DNA of 64,000 nt from Magnaporthiopsis rhizophila. Its lineage: Eukaryota; Ascomycota; Sordariomycetes; Magnaporthales; Magnaporthaceae. The stretch spans positions 186,001-250,000 of the forward strand of contig PYSS01000024.1 of NCBI GenBank assembly GCA_003049465.1. The letters run 5' to 3'. The translations under genes were made by a program, and so were the position numbers. The notes under the pieces were generated by a model that did no database searches, had not been told where the DNA came from, and saw only the letters and a list, made by a program, of their open reading frames with translations. Shown here piece by piece: positions 21,054 through 32,388 of this stretch. The first letter of the stretch is position 1; every line of letters starts with the position of its first letter.

Positions 21054-21103
21054 CAGCAACCGCCCGCCACCTCCACGCCGAGAAATGTGATAAGTAGATC
21101 CAC
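21054..21103 (+). repeat. Direct repeat, copy 2
   Basis: Second copy of the sequence at 20295-20340, with AGTA inserted before GATCCAC. It lies about 385 bp upstream of the GT61 start codon. Confidence 0.85.
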
Positions 21104-21488
21104 ACAACCCTGCCTGGCTTGGCTACCATGCATATGCTATCCTTACTCGCTGCCGCCACAGCCTGGGGGCTAATGCGGCTTGGCATGTCTGTTGGTTCTT
21201 CCCAAATTTGCGACCCCAAGTACTCACCAGCAGGGGGAGGTAGGTTGATACCACCTAGGTCGGACGCAAGGTGAGGTAGATAGGTAGGCAGGTAGGCATG
21301 GGGTATTTCCTGTGCCTGCGCGAATCGACCCAGGCCCTTTCGCTCTTCACACACCCATCTCCCACACAACCACCTGGGCCATTTTCTTCAGCATCAACCT
21401 ATGTAATTCCTCTTCCCTCTTCCGCCTCTCTCTTCTGTGCTTCGCTTCCGTCCCTCAAGTCGCGTTCCGTGGATTCTTTCGGTCCGTC

Positions 21489-23096
21489 ATGTCGATTTTT
21501 ACCAAAAGCAGGCGGCGGTCCGTCCTCGCGCTGTATGTCTTGGCCGCAGCGATCATCGCGACCACTCCGGTCTGGTACTGGCATCTCTCCAACAAAGACT
21601 CTTTGCCATGGAGATCGAGGTTTCCCGACGCTTCTACACGCGCCCCAGCGTGGGTGCCGTCGCCAGAGCCCGTGCGGTTTCCGAGCGACTACGACCGTAG
21701 CAGTGACCAGGAGATGTGCAACCGCATGTTCGGCCCAGGCTACTTTGAACACATCCAAAACCACCAGCACCCCTACTGCCAGTCCTCGTCATCGTCCAGT
21801 TACTTGCACTGCTTTTCAGCACCGAGGTTGCCTCCGCCGTGGGCTTCAAAGGGGAGCCATGAGAGAGGTGATCCCATCTGTATCGCCAAGGGCGTTTCCT
21901 TCGACCCGGACAGCGAGAAGCACTTTAAGGCGCACTGCAATGCGCGCGACTTTGCCGCCGAGTTCGCGAGCCTCTCGTCGCCTACAGGAGAAGACGAAAT
22001 CAAGCCCAAGCGCGAGCTCGAACCGACCGACCCCTCCACCGACATCAAGGGCGTTCCGAACCTCGCCGACCTCGAGGTGTACTGGGGAGGCAGCGGTGTC
22101 GGTGGCGAGTTCCAGGCGAACTGGGACTTTGCCACGCCCGTCCCGGGCTGCGACAAAAACACAAGCAGTGATGGCGGCGGCTGGTTGTACGTTGTCCGTC
22201 GAGAGGATACACCAAACTTCTGGCACAAGCTCATGGGCCTCTGGCAGGCCATGATCACGTTGGACGCGATGCAAGTTGCTAGAAACCCCGCCACCAGCAA
22301 GCCGTGGATGACCAAGCAAGATATCGAGTCGATGAATATCGTCTACGACGACAACCTCGGCGCGGACCCGCTGGACGACTGGTGGAAGATGCTGAACGGC
22401 CGGGAGCCAGGCAAGATCTCGACGCTTCCCGCCGGCTGCTACGCCAACGTGCTCATCCCGCTGGCTGGCCCTAGCAGCCCGTTCTGGGTAGCTCTCGGCG
22501 AAAACGTCTACCACGAGCCCTGCCAGGAGCAGTTCCTGATCAACGCGTTCCGGACGCGCGTGTTCCGCCACCTCAACATCTCTCCCCGGGACGCAGTGCC
22601 CAACGTCGACCCCGTCATCACGCTGGTGAACCGCACGCACAACCGCAAGCTTTACGATGCAGACAACCTGATGGCCAAAGTGCGCGCCAAATACCCAAAC
22701 TCCAAGGTCAACGTTGTCGACTTCGCCAAACTCGACCTGCGCCAACAGGTCGAGCTGGCCGTCAATACCGACGTGTTTATCGGCCACCACGGCGCGGGCA
22801 TGATGCATCTTTTTTTCCTGCCGCCCGACGCGGCCGTGGTCGAGATCACATCCAAGTCGGTGCGCAAGTTCCGGTCCATCACCCGCATGCGGGGGATCGC
22901 CCATTTCGAGGCCGACTGCCTCGAGGCGCCCGACTACGAGCATGCCGTGCACGGCACCCCTCTCCCCGACGGCTGGCAGGCGGGCGCGGACGACGAGCAC
23001 TGGCAGTCTCGGGAATATGCGTACCTGATAGAGGAGGACTTTCTCGGCTGGGTGGACGCCGCCGTGCGGAACCAGCGCAATAAGAGATATCGGTAG
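21489..23096 (+). CDS. GT61 glycosyltransferase, EOGT-like (DUF563), type II membrane protein
   Basis: 535 residues in one exon. The frame is open upstream to 21312, but the first ATG in frame is at 21489 and gives a typical signal anchor: basic MSIFTKSRRR, then a hydrophobic helix at about 11-31, placing the enzyme in the Golgi or ER lumen. The catalytic region shows GT61 hallmarks: FWHKLMG near 244-250, VNRTHNRKLYD at 380-390, and FIGHHGAGMMHLFFLPP at 430-446 before VVEI. This family includes EGF-domain O-GlcNAc transferase and plant xylosyl/arabinosyltransferases. Fungal members modify glycoproteins or glycans, and the donor sugar cannot be predicted. The 2.2-kb upstream region shared with the protease-like gene contains the small transposon. 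Confidence 0.9.
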   Translation: MSIFTKSRRRSVLALYVLAAAIIATTPVWYWHLSNKDSLPWRSRFPDASTRAPAWVPSPEPVRFPSDYDRSSDQEMCNRMFGPGYFEHIQNHQHPYCQSSSSSSYLHCFSAPRLPPPWASKGSHERGDPICIAKGVSFDPDSEKHFKAHCNARDFAAEFASLSSPTGEDEIKPKRELEPTDPSTDIKGVPNLADLEVYWGGSGVGGEFQANWDFATPVPGCDKNTSSDGGGWLYVVRREDTPNFWHKLMGLWQAMITLDAMQVARNPATSKPWMTKQDIESMNIVYDDNLGADPLDDWWKMLNGREPGKISTLPAGCYANVLIPLAGPSSPFWVALGENVYHEPCQEQFLINAFRTRVFRHLNISPRDAVPNVDPVITLVNRTHNRKLYDADNLMAKVRAKYPNSKVNVVDFAKLDLRQQVELAVNTDVFIGHHGAGMMHLFFLPPDAAVVEITSKSVRKFRSITRMRGIAHFEADCLEAPDYEHAVHGTPLPDGWQAGADDEHWQSREYAYLIEEDFLGWVDAAVRNQRNKRYR

Positions 23097-25160
23097 AGGT
23101 TTAGGGTCTATCGGCACCGCCTTTTTTTTCAGGGCTGTATTTAGATATTATTATCGGACCTCTTTTGTTGTATCAACTATTCGGCCTCTGCGCCCTCTCA
23201 CTGCGAATCCACAACGTCCCGCATGGCTGGTGATGGTAACGCCGTCCATACGGATTCCGTGTCTGGTTACAGCGACTAGGTGTATCTAGATATCAACGAC
23301 AGTCTTGGGTGGCCGCGCGGACTTTCGCCGACCTCGGCTTGGCTGACCAGACTGTCCCGAAGAGCTCAGGAAGCACTGGTGCCTGTATCTAGATCGAGGC
23401 AGCATGAAGGCGCGGGCGCCGTGCTCTAGTGCTTGCCTTCCACAGTTCCCCCTCGCGACGGTGGTGTTCCTGCGCTCGCGTGCTTCTGGGCTTGCCGCAG
23501 GGAGGCCCGGCACAGACTAGCGACGGACAGCGCCTCGCGCGACGCACCGTGCCGAGTACCAGCCCACACGGGTTATGGCAGCCGCCATGAGTTTGCATTG
23601 AGATCTTCTCCCAGCTTTGTCCTCCTGTTCAACAACATCTCTCTTCTTTATCCACACGTCCACCCAGGCCATGTATCTCCTCTGCATCCAGTCTTGTAGA
23701 CGTCTGCTCTGTTCATGAGCGCTCGCGGAAACGGTCGAGGCTTGGCTTCCCTGTGCTGCCCGCATCTTCCTTTCAACATGAACGGCGCCTGTGTGGGCAT
23801 CTTGGTCGCCGGGTCCCGGGGAGAGCCATATGCTAGAGGGGGTGCTGGGCGTGGCCCAGGGTAGACGCGCGCTTTTCTTCCCTAGGCTTAGAGGGTGGGC
23901 GGCACGAACTTGGAGATCATAGAATGGCGGCGTCCGGAGTCGGAGGAACAGTTCTCTTGCGGGAAAATATCTTCATGCCTCGCGCGCCATATCTTGTCGT
24001 GGCATACCGTCATCCTACTGTGTATTTCCCCGCAGACATTAGCTTCCACTCTCCAGCATATTCACAGGGCGGTCAAGCAAACACTGGCAGGATGATGACA
24101 TGTGACTTCCGGGGATAGGAAGCCTGATGGAGCCACTTGGTACTCGCCTGCTGAGCTCGAGGCTGCGAAGGGTGGCGAGATTCCGGTAGCCGGCGAGCTA
24201 GCCCGGTGGAGGTTGTCGACAGCCGGAAGAAGGAAGAAGGGCCATGTCAGGGCGGAAGACCTTTCGGAGAGCAGGGTCTCGGGTATGGTCCACTGTCGCC
24301 GGTCTGCTTGGGCCTTGAATAGCCATCCCGTGTCAGACTCTGGATTCGCCGGGCAGCCAACGACGGGAGAGGAAGGACGGCAACGTACCAAAGTCACATC
24401 ACTCGTGGACGCGTGTGTCCGTCTGGAGCTGACCGCCAGGCGCAGCGTCGCTTCCCGCGCGCCCAGGCACCGCATTCAGGTCACTGGTCAGAACGCGAGC
24501 ACCGAGAGTCGAGCAAAGAGAAGCAGCATGGGCAAGACAGTCAATGCTGGGGCGTAGGATAAAGAACAGTCTGCTGAGCAGAACTCGATTTGCGTTGCGT
24601 GGCTGGCACGCCATACTGGAGATATGGATAAGCAGCACGGGCGCGCGGCTATCGCCTTCCAGCGCGCAACCAGACGCTCACGAAGTCTCTCCCACCAGAC
24701 CCTCTTCACGTAGAACCTCGATACCAAGAAGCATCGTTTCCGTAGTGTCTACATCTTGGCTCCAGCGCCATTTTCGTCTCGCAAGGGCCTGACACATACC
24801 GACAAACGACGAGAGACACTCACAATCCCGAACTCGTAAGCTCCACATGGCAGAGCTAGCGTCGGATATCAAAGCAGCACGAGCAAAGCATTTATGCGGG
24901 AGACCTGATGGCCAGAGGTGAGGCCGTACATGTTGAATGTGTGTGGAAGATCCCGCTTTCTTCTTCACGGCCAGGGCAAGCCCCGAACAGTAATGAAAAA
25001 AAGTTCGAGATCTCTCTAGGAGAATTTTGTCTCCAAAAATTGTGAACCAATCTAACGAAGAGTTGCCGTGACAGCACTCTAACACTCCGACCAGCGGAGC
25101 CGACCAGCGGATGAGGAAGAAAGAGAGTAAGAAGTCGAGCCGGAGGGAGGGGGGAGAGGG
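23097..25160. other. Gene-free stretch downstream of GT61
   Basis: No conserved domain in any frame. A frame on the minus strand at about 24,678-25,085 lies just below a TATA-like site, but its only ATG-initiated frames are short (MYGLTSGHQ... ends after about 20 codons). A GTGAGTGT donor-like site near 24,820 (minus) leaves room for a small spliced transcript that I cannot define. Confidence 0.4.
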
Positions 25161-25170
25161 CTTTATATAC
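25161..25170 (-). promoter_or_regulatory. Possible TATA box for a minus-strand transcript
   Basis: On the minus strand the sequence reads GTATATAAAG, followed by a pyrimidine-rich stretch (CCCTCTCCCCCCTCCCTCC, then CTTCTTACTCTC) that resembles a fungal core promoter and transcription start. No clear ORF follows. Confidence 0.35.
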
Positions 25171-28100
25171 CCAGGCCAGGCGACTCGTGCCCCGCTTCAG
25201 TTGGCTATGTTTTTTTGACCGAATCGGTCTGTCCGCCTTTCGACTACATTCTGCCAGTCCTCACTTGACGTCACTAACGAGACCACCTGGTGCCGTCTCG
25301 CGTCTCACGCTCCAGAACAGCCTGCCCGGACCACGCTGTCCGGTTCCCTCCGCTGATTGGGCATCCAAGATGTCCACCTGATCTTTGTCCTAGTCCCACC
25401 CCTCGTCTGTGAGAGCGAGCAGAGGGATGCGCAGAGGGGGTGTATTCAAAAGGGTGTCTGGTACATACGCCAGCTGCTGCCTGCGCAAGCGCGACTGGGG
25501 TATCACTTTGTTGACTCACGACACGCGTCACTAGCACTAGCATAGGGGAACCGACCCCTCCTTCGTGTCCCGAGTCTTCACACGCGCCCTTGCACTTGGT
25601 GGGCCGTCACCATTGCCGGGCCCTACTATTGATATCCACCATGAAGGCTCCAAGCCTCCATATGGTGAACTAGACAGACATGATAGCTGAACATACGATG
25701 TCGCAGAGTGCGTATACAAAAAACTCATAGAACGCAAAAACATGCTTCGTTATCTATTTTAGAGTATTTAATTTTCGTGATTGAATTATGCCTTCATGCA
25801 ACTGCATCTTGTCTCCCATCCCTAGGCTGCACATTTTTGGTTTTGATAGATGCGTCACTCTGCCGCTGTTGTGTTGTCTGCTCACCTCTGCAGTCGAGCA
25901 AGGCTCCATTGATGGCCCCACCTTCCCTGTGTTTGTTCCTTCACTCAAGTTTGCGAGGCTGCAGTCGGTGCAGTCTACGCTGGGGTTCCACAGGTTCTCA
26001 CGTCAAGAGCGAGGCCCCGCTCCGGAAGTCTGCGCATCCAATGGTCATTAGTCATCTCAGCCTCTTCCGCAGCCTTGTGTTCCACGACGCAGCAAAGACC
26101 CCCTTTCTTTGAGGCACAACAATCCTTTGACAGAACATCATCAAGTAAACAGTGTCAGGGTTAGATTCGTGATCCCTGGTTCCATCCTGTTCCTTCTCCG
26201 TAGCCTCCCGCCACCATCTCCATCTACGGTTGTCACCTTGTTCCATATCCATCTGCTCCGGTTCGCTGAGCCCGCTTTCCGCCGGGCGACTGACGAGAAG
26301 TCACCGAACGCCTCCATTAGAGCTTTCCAGTTTGATGAGGTAGTTATTAATGAACAGTACACCCCCAGGCCCGACCTTAGTCTATCAAAGACCCCCTCCA
26401 AAGCCAGTGACATGCCATTATTCTATCCCAGAGCTGACGTAGAGACAAAACCTCAGCAAACAGGACATCTTTTCGACAGCGAAGCTCCACGAGGACTCGG
26501 CTCCTACCCATATGGCCGGACGCTATGAAGAACCACCCCGTACTATTTTGAAGCCGTGGTGCCTCCAGGAGATCTCTGCTTGTCATCCCTTGACCTGCCG
26601 CCTCTCCCCAGCGGCCTGTGACATCACATTATGAGCACACGAGAACGTCCCGGGTGACGCCTAGTATCGCCGGGCCGGCTCCTTTGAGGATAATTCCTCG
26701 TCAATGTTCTGCATCACGGTGCTGCAACAGACAAGGCCCCTGACTGATGGACCGTAGAGGCCCAGCTACATCGAGAACCAGACGTCACAACCCCCTCTAC
26801 CTCGATGCTTTATACCAGAGATCTCCATACAAACCCCTACGCATGCCACCCGATACCCATTTCCACTATGGACAGGTTGTGCTCTCGGCTAACCATCAGC
26901 AGGGTTATGCAAGTAGATACATGAGATTCAACTCGACAAATAGGTCGACCCGGAGCCGGTCACGAGATGCCCCATACGTCGGGAGAGACAAGCAAGACGA
27001 CCCAGGCCACACCCAGCTCCAGTATCAGGAAGGCCGGCCCTGGAACAGTGAAGCCGCGTATGGTTAGAGAAATACATGATTATCCTCCCAGCTCCGAGCA
27101 TTGCTATCCTAGTGAGTCTTGAAGCCTTATCGTCCCCTTTCATTCTCTCTCTTTAGCTAACTCCAGCCTCTCAGTTCCTGCTTCTAGCACAGCACACTTG
27201 CAGGCCGACGCGGTCCTCTTTTTCTTCGAGGGTGGCTTGGCTAAGCCCAAGAACAACCACAGACATCTCGCAACCATAAAGCCACACAATAATAGCGTCA
27301 AGCACCGCAAGGGCGGAGTCTCAAGGCCGGGAGAGGCTCGCGATAAACAGCTTGGGACGGGCCTAGCCTTACCAACCCACATGTCGGAAAGGGAGCGGGT
27401 ATCCAAAGGCTGATCAGCCTCGGATCGGGATTACAGCCTTCGCCCTACGCCACGGATGCTCCCTGGCGGCTTCAGAACATCCCAGATGCCCTGCGGTACG
27501 TCCAAATCACTCCATCACGCTCGTGGATAAAGGTCCGGAGAACCACCCAGCCCTTGTCACACTCGTGTTCACTGACAGAGCCAGAGACACAGTCCAGTCT
27601 TCTAAGCCAGCCACTTGCCCTTTACTTTGCAGCGTCGTGCACCCGGCTGTCTCAAATGTCGGAGGATCTCTGAGCGGTGTTGCTAGAGCTTTTTTTAGCC
27701 TCTGAGTTGGCCTTTCGTATCCATGGCCTTCAGTTCCTTTTCCTCCGTCCGTTCCCTATCTCTCTACACTGCGGGGCATGAACACAACGCTAACAAAAGT
27801 CTTGCTACTTCCTAGATCCCCAGCTACCGTCGCCTGCCCAATCTCCAGCTAGAAAGACCTGAATACTAGCCTTCCGCGGGTCCTCATTCTCCTCAAGATC
27901 CCCTGCCTATGATGGCACCTGGCAGCCAAGCCACACCAAGCCAAGCTCTCACTCATACTGCGGATATTGGCGCAGGAGCCGAACGGCTAAGAGATCACCA
28001 AGACTCTCCCTTCCAAGGCACAACCGAGGACTTCAAGAGGCATCTAGAATATGTCGAAGGGCCTTGGGACAAAAGAGGCGTACACATGCTTGGCTTCTCT

Positions 28101-28490
28101 CGTTCCTCCCAGACTAGGCTCTCCCATGCTAGGTTAGACGGTCGATCACGCCCCGAAAGGGGAGATACTGGGGTTGCCAGGAAAGGAAAACTTCTGGTAA
28201 GCATTGTGCCCCGTCCGCATAGCCACCTTCGCCCGGTCCTGCCCATCTTCCCTGCTCTTTGCTCACCCCTCTTCCATCATACGTGCTATATCACGGCTCC
28301 TCCGTAGTGCCTACTAGACGTCTACATCTCTTCCTGTCCCGACACACCTCAACCTACGCAAACACAAAACCTTTTCATATCAACACCCGAGACAGTCTCA
28401 CCCCTCGAGCCGTCACCGAAGTCGCTAGTACCACATCCAGCAGTGGAGATCAGCAAGGCAGCTCTGCTCTTCTGGCTCGCACTCGGATGT
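25171..28490. other. Gene-free stretch with intron-like signals on the plus strand
   Basis: Short frames here carry no recognisable domain. One segment at about 27,111-27,172 has a complete intron signature on plus (GTGAGT donor, GCTAAC branch point, CCTCTCAG acceptor). A GTAAGC donor occurs near 28,199 with a CTCCGTAG acceptor near 28,306. These suggest an unannotated spliced or non-coding transcript. The frame at 27,909-28,307 (132 codons) is possible but unsupported. Confidence 0.35.
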
Positions 28491-28493
28491 CCT

Positions 28494-28625
28494 TTCTTCT
28501 TCTGCTTCTTCTGCTTTTTCTGCTTCTCCTGCTTCTCCTGCTTCTCCTGCTTCTCCTGCTTCTCCTGCTTCTCCTGCTTCTCCTGCTTCTCCTGCTTCTT
28601 CTGCTTCTTCTGCTTCTTTTCCCTC
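28494..28625. repeat. (TGCTTCTCC)n minisatellite
   Basis: About nine to ten tandem 9-bp units of TGCTTCTCC, flanked on each side by the variant TGCTTCTTC. It yields Leu-rich or Lys/Gln/Glu-rich open frames on both strands that are by-products of the repeat. Confidence 0.9.
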
Positions 28626-30050
28626 CTTCCCCTTTTCATCCGGGCTTCGCTTCGTCCTTTCTCCCGAGCTTGGCGCCGATGCCCTCTCCCATCTCAACAC
28701 GGCTCAGCCAAAACCACACCGTCAGATCTGCTAACGCTTCATTCACCCTGTACCATATCACCTACATAGATCAGCCAACGCTAACGATACGCCTCACCCA
28801 GCCCATACCTCCTCCCTGATCCCTCCTGGGGAGTGCCCACAGACACAGTGTGGTTTTGTGAGACCCAAGCACGAACTCCACATTCTCGAGGAGTCTCCCG
28901 AGGTACGAGACGGCTGTTCCGCGTCCCGCTGTACCACTGATCTCCTACCTCCGTCTGTCAAGACAAGGCTCCGATGTTCGCCACGCAGCAGTTCCTAGAA
29001 GCTCTCTCCTGCGTTCACGGCAAAAAAAAGGAATAGACGAGGACGCGAAAAGAAAAGAGGAGGCAGATGTCAACCAGGAACATATATGAGGAAGGGGCAG
29101 TGTGCAGGTCTATCAGGTCAGATGGAGGCACCCTCGGGCAAGCATCCACGCCCTTCTCAACAGCCTCACATCTAGCCTTCCGGCTCCCTAGAATACGGCT
29201 CCACGCCAAAGTTTCCCTCCCTTGGATCAGAGCACTTCCATATTGCAAAAGCCGTCCCTCTCCAGGGACACCAGGCCGCGATGGGCACCAACCTGGATGT
29301 TTGTTGTGTTAGATCGTTAAATCAGCATCGCCCATCCATGCCTTGGCCGCTGTGATGACTTCCTTCTTTTCGATAATTAGTGTTCCGGATATTTCTCCCA
29401 TGTGTACCTAGAGTAGCAATAAACCTAACCGGCGGCCTCTGGCCCCAAGTAGATGGTCCTCCTATGTTCACTGAGAACTCGGAACTGCCGAAAGGGCCTT
29501 GCAGAGCCTCCAGCCTCGAGACTTGACGGACCTTGCATTCTCCTCCGTTGCCTCACCAGCTGCTGCTATCTTGGTCACAGTTGCCTTCCTCCCTGTTGAT
29601 TACCTTCAAGCGCCTTGCGTCACCTCAAGGCCGCGTCCCGAACGGCCATGTTTTTTCATCGTGACCCAGAACGATCCTTGATTCACAAATGTAGCATTCT
29701 AGGCCCTTTCATCAAGGCACATCACGAGGCTCGCATAGAACCGTAAGAGCGGCAGGACAACTCAAGGCAATCAAGGGACAATTTTCCCAAGTCGACTCCA
29801 TTCATTGGATTCTTGCTCTACCTAATCAGATGGGGTAAAAGCCGAGACTATGGTACAGAATTTTGTAAGGAAAGAAAGACTTCGCGCATTGGGGAAAAAG
29901 GAAACCCGGAAAATTCATGATAGTGCTCATGGGGGTGTGTCGTCAGAAGCAATCCCAGACGCCGTCCCTGAATAGGTCCCACCAAACGCCGTTGCTATGA
30001 CGGAGAATAATTTCGCGGGACACAACTAAGGGCGAAGAATAGCATGAAAA
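28626..30050. other. Intergenic stretch downstream of the RRM gene
   Basis: No recognisable gene. The right part, below 30,050, should be the 3' UTR and terminator of the minus-strand RRM gene. Confidence 0.5.
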
Positions 30051-31540
30051 TTACTGCAAAAAAGGTGGTCCCGGGTCAAGTTAGCCATGTATTCATTCAT
30101 TGGAAGGATGAGGACAAGAAATATGGGCACTGGGGCCTTGTCATCGGGGGAGACACGAACCTGAAGACCGCCGGGAGGAGGACCCTGAGGAGGGTTGCCG
30201 CCGAAGGGACCGAAAGGACCAGGGCCGCCAGGACCACCCGGAGGAGGCATGCCACCACCCCAGTGGGGAGGAGGAGGAGCCGGACGGTACGGGGTGCCGA
30301 CGCCCGAGTTGTTCTGCGAACGACCCCAAGAGAGACGGACACGAGAGTTGCCAATGGGGTAGCCTTGCATCTGGTTGATGGCCATCTCGGCAGCATGACG
30401 GTGGACAAACTGAACAAAACCGCAGCCTTTTCCGGGCGGAATCTTGACATAGGTAATGTCGCCGAAGCCCTGGAAGAATGAGCGAAGCTCGTCCTCGGTG
30501 ACATAGCCAGAGAGGCCACCGACAAAGACGGTCGTGTTGTTGGGATCAGTGAATTGGTTCATGGGCTGCATGGCGGCGTTGAAGTTGTTGGCCGCAGGAG
30601 GCGCCTGCTGGTTGAAGCCATAGGGCATTCCCCAGTTCATATTCTGCTGTTGAGCAGGGGCGGCCATGGGCATCGGACCACCATGCTGGCCCTGAGCGCC
30701 GTATTGCTGATGCGAGCGGGTCTTGGGGGTGGCAGTCGAGATGCGCATGGGGCGGTTGCCGCAGTAGACGCCTTGCATCTCAACCAGCGCACGCTGCTGG
30801 TCAGACTCGTCCGTGAAGCGCACAAAGCCGTAACCACGAGACTGGCCGGTCATAGCGTCCGTCATGATCTTAGCTGACTTGCAGGACGGGAAGCGAGCCT
30901 GGAACAGAGAAACCAGGACGAACTCGTTGACCTCGGGTCCAAGGTCGCCGACGAAGATGGAAAACTCAGGACCACGCTCGTCGCTAAGAAGGATCAAAGC
31001 AGGTATCTCATGTCAGCTTGGTGGTCACCCTAGACAAACAAGAGTGGAATGGGGCAGAGTAGATATGGCAAAGACGTACCGTCGGTCGACAAGACCGCCA
31101 CCAGAGGCCCAGTTGAGTTTGAATACACGTTGAGAGTTGGGGACAGGAGAGCCGTTGAGCTGAAGGGCCTTGTTGGCGGCATCGGCCGAATTGAACTCGA
31201 CAAAACAATAGCCGGCATTACCGGACTGACGATCGCGAATGACTTTGACATTGACGGCCTCACCACAGACCGTCTGCCACACTTGTTTGACAAAATTCTC
31301 GTCCATCCAGGGCTCAAGCTCGCCCATCCTAGACGTGAAATTGAGGTGAGCAACGGGCGCGCGATTCGGAATACCGAATATGGGATTGGGGCAGAGGACT
31401 TACCAGAGGGTCTTAGCATCGCTGGTCGCAGTCGACGAAGCAGAATAGTTCTCAATCGCAGGAGCGCCAGAGCCATTCATGGTGCCACCGTTCTCGCCGT
31501 GGCCGTTGCCAGGCTGAGAGGCGCCCGAGAAGTTCGACAT
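30051..31540 (-). CDS. Three-RRM RNA-binding protein of Nam8/Ngr1/Csx1 type
   Basis: On the minus strand, exons 31540-31404, 31328-31080, 30983-30161 and 30053-30051 give 403 residues. RRM1 begins TLWMGELEPWMDE (a start typical of the TIA-1/Nam8/Csx1 group) at about residue 44. RRM2 begins FSIFVGDLGPEV at about 136, with RNP1 RGYGFVRF near 179. RRM3 begins TTVFVGGLSGYVTE at about 277, with CGFVQF. The tail is Pro/Gly-rich and ends GGLQ. The last intron (107 nt, with CTAAC and TTTTTTGCAG) lies directly before the TAA, so the final coding exon is only the stop codon. Retaining it would add 44 residues. Relatives bind U- or AU-rich RNA and act in splicing or mRNA stability. The start context CAAAATGTC is good, yet a second ORF in the same frame ends 12 nt upstream. 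Confidence 0.9.
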
Positions 31541-31552
31541 TTTGGAGCGGAT

Positions 31553-32388
31553 TTACGCCGATGTCGTGGTCGGTGGTGGTGGTGGTGGAGGTGGAGGAGG
31601 AGGGGGAGGAGGCGGCGGAGGAAAAGTTTGAAGGTGTGGGGGCGTAGGTGGTGGCGACAATGGTAACGTGACCAGAGCGCCAGGCGCGACAGGCGCAGGA
31701 GGTGGGGGAGGTGGGGGGAGAGGCGCGTAAGGAGGCGCGGGAGGCAGAAGCGGGTGGTTGATCCAGGCTATCTCGGCGTCAAGCGCGTCCACCCTGAGGC
31801 CAGGAAGTCTGACCAAGGTGTCTCGGACCAGTTCGTCCTGGTCACGGGCTCGTGCGCGCCTGGTCCGCCGCAGGTCCAAGTTGAGGAACCGGAGGCTCTG
31901 GCGCAGCCTCTGGATCTCCTGGCGGCGCTGGTTGACGAGCCAGACGCTCAGGGCGGTCTGCTCGCGCTGGTAACCGCCTGGGATCTCGGCGTATGAGCCG
32001 AGGACGCCGATTCGGCTGGTGGCGGCGGCGATTTGGGTCTCGAGGACCGCGATATGGGCCGAGGCCCGGGTGGTGCGAGCTATTAGCTCGTCGCGTCTGG
32101 TCTCGAGGTCCGCGACCTCGAGAAGGGCCAAATCGAGCTCCCCGGCAAGGGAGAGGGAGGGCTGGGCGCGGAGGTAGTCGAGGACCTCGTCGCGGCCAGG
32201 GCCAGGGACGAGGATGGGGCCTGTGGAAGGTAAAAGTCAGCGTTGCTACAACTAGGTAAAAAGGAGATACAGGTATCAAAAAAAGGCTTTTTGGGGACGA
32301 TTTTGTGATCCAGGGGAGAACAGATCGTACGGTCGGGTAGCACAGTGGACGCCACGTAACGTGGACGCGAATCCTGGTTTCCCGCCAT
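31553..32388 (-). CDS. Coiled-coil protein with C-terminal polyproline tract, upstream of the RRM gene
   Basis: Minus-strand exons 32388-32331 and 32220-31553 give 241 residues. The intron has GTACGA and TTCCACAG and joins in phase. The start MAGNQDSRPRYVASTVLPDR has an excellent context (CACAATGGC). Residues about 25-150 are rich in Glu, Arg, Leu and Ala with heptad character (LLEVADLETRRDELI, RRQEIQRLRQSLRFLNLDLRR), so a coiled coil is likely. From about 155 the protein is Pro-rich and ends in a run of about 17 prolines followed by TTTSA and TAA. I do not recognise the family. The stop is in the same frame as, and 12 nt before, the RRM ATG. The ORF could be an independent protein, part of a two-ORF mRNA, or a long regulatory uORF. 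Codon use looks coding. Confidence 0.6.

Noticed and set aside
28259..28819. 186-codon Leu-rich ORF that looks like a membrane protein
   Set aside because: The hydrophobic part is a translation of the TGCTTCTCC minisatellite.
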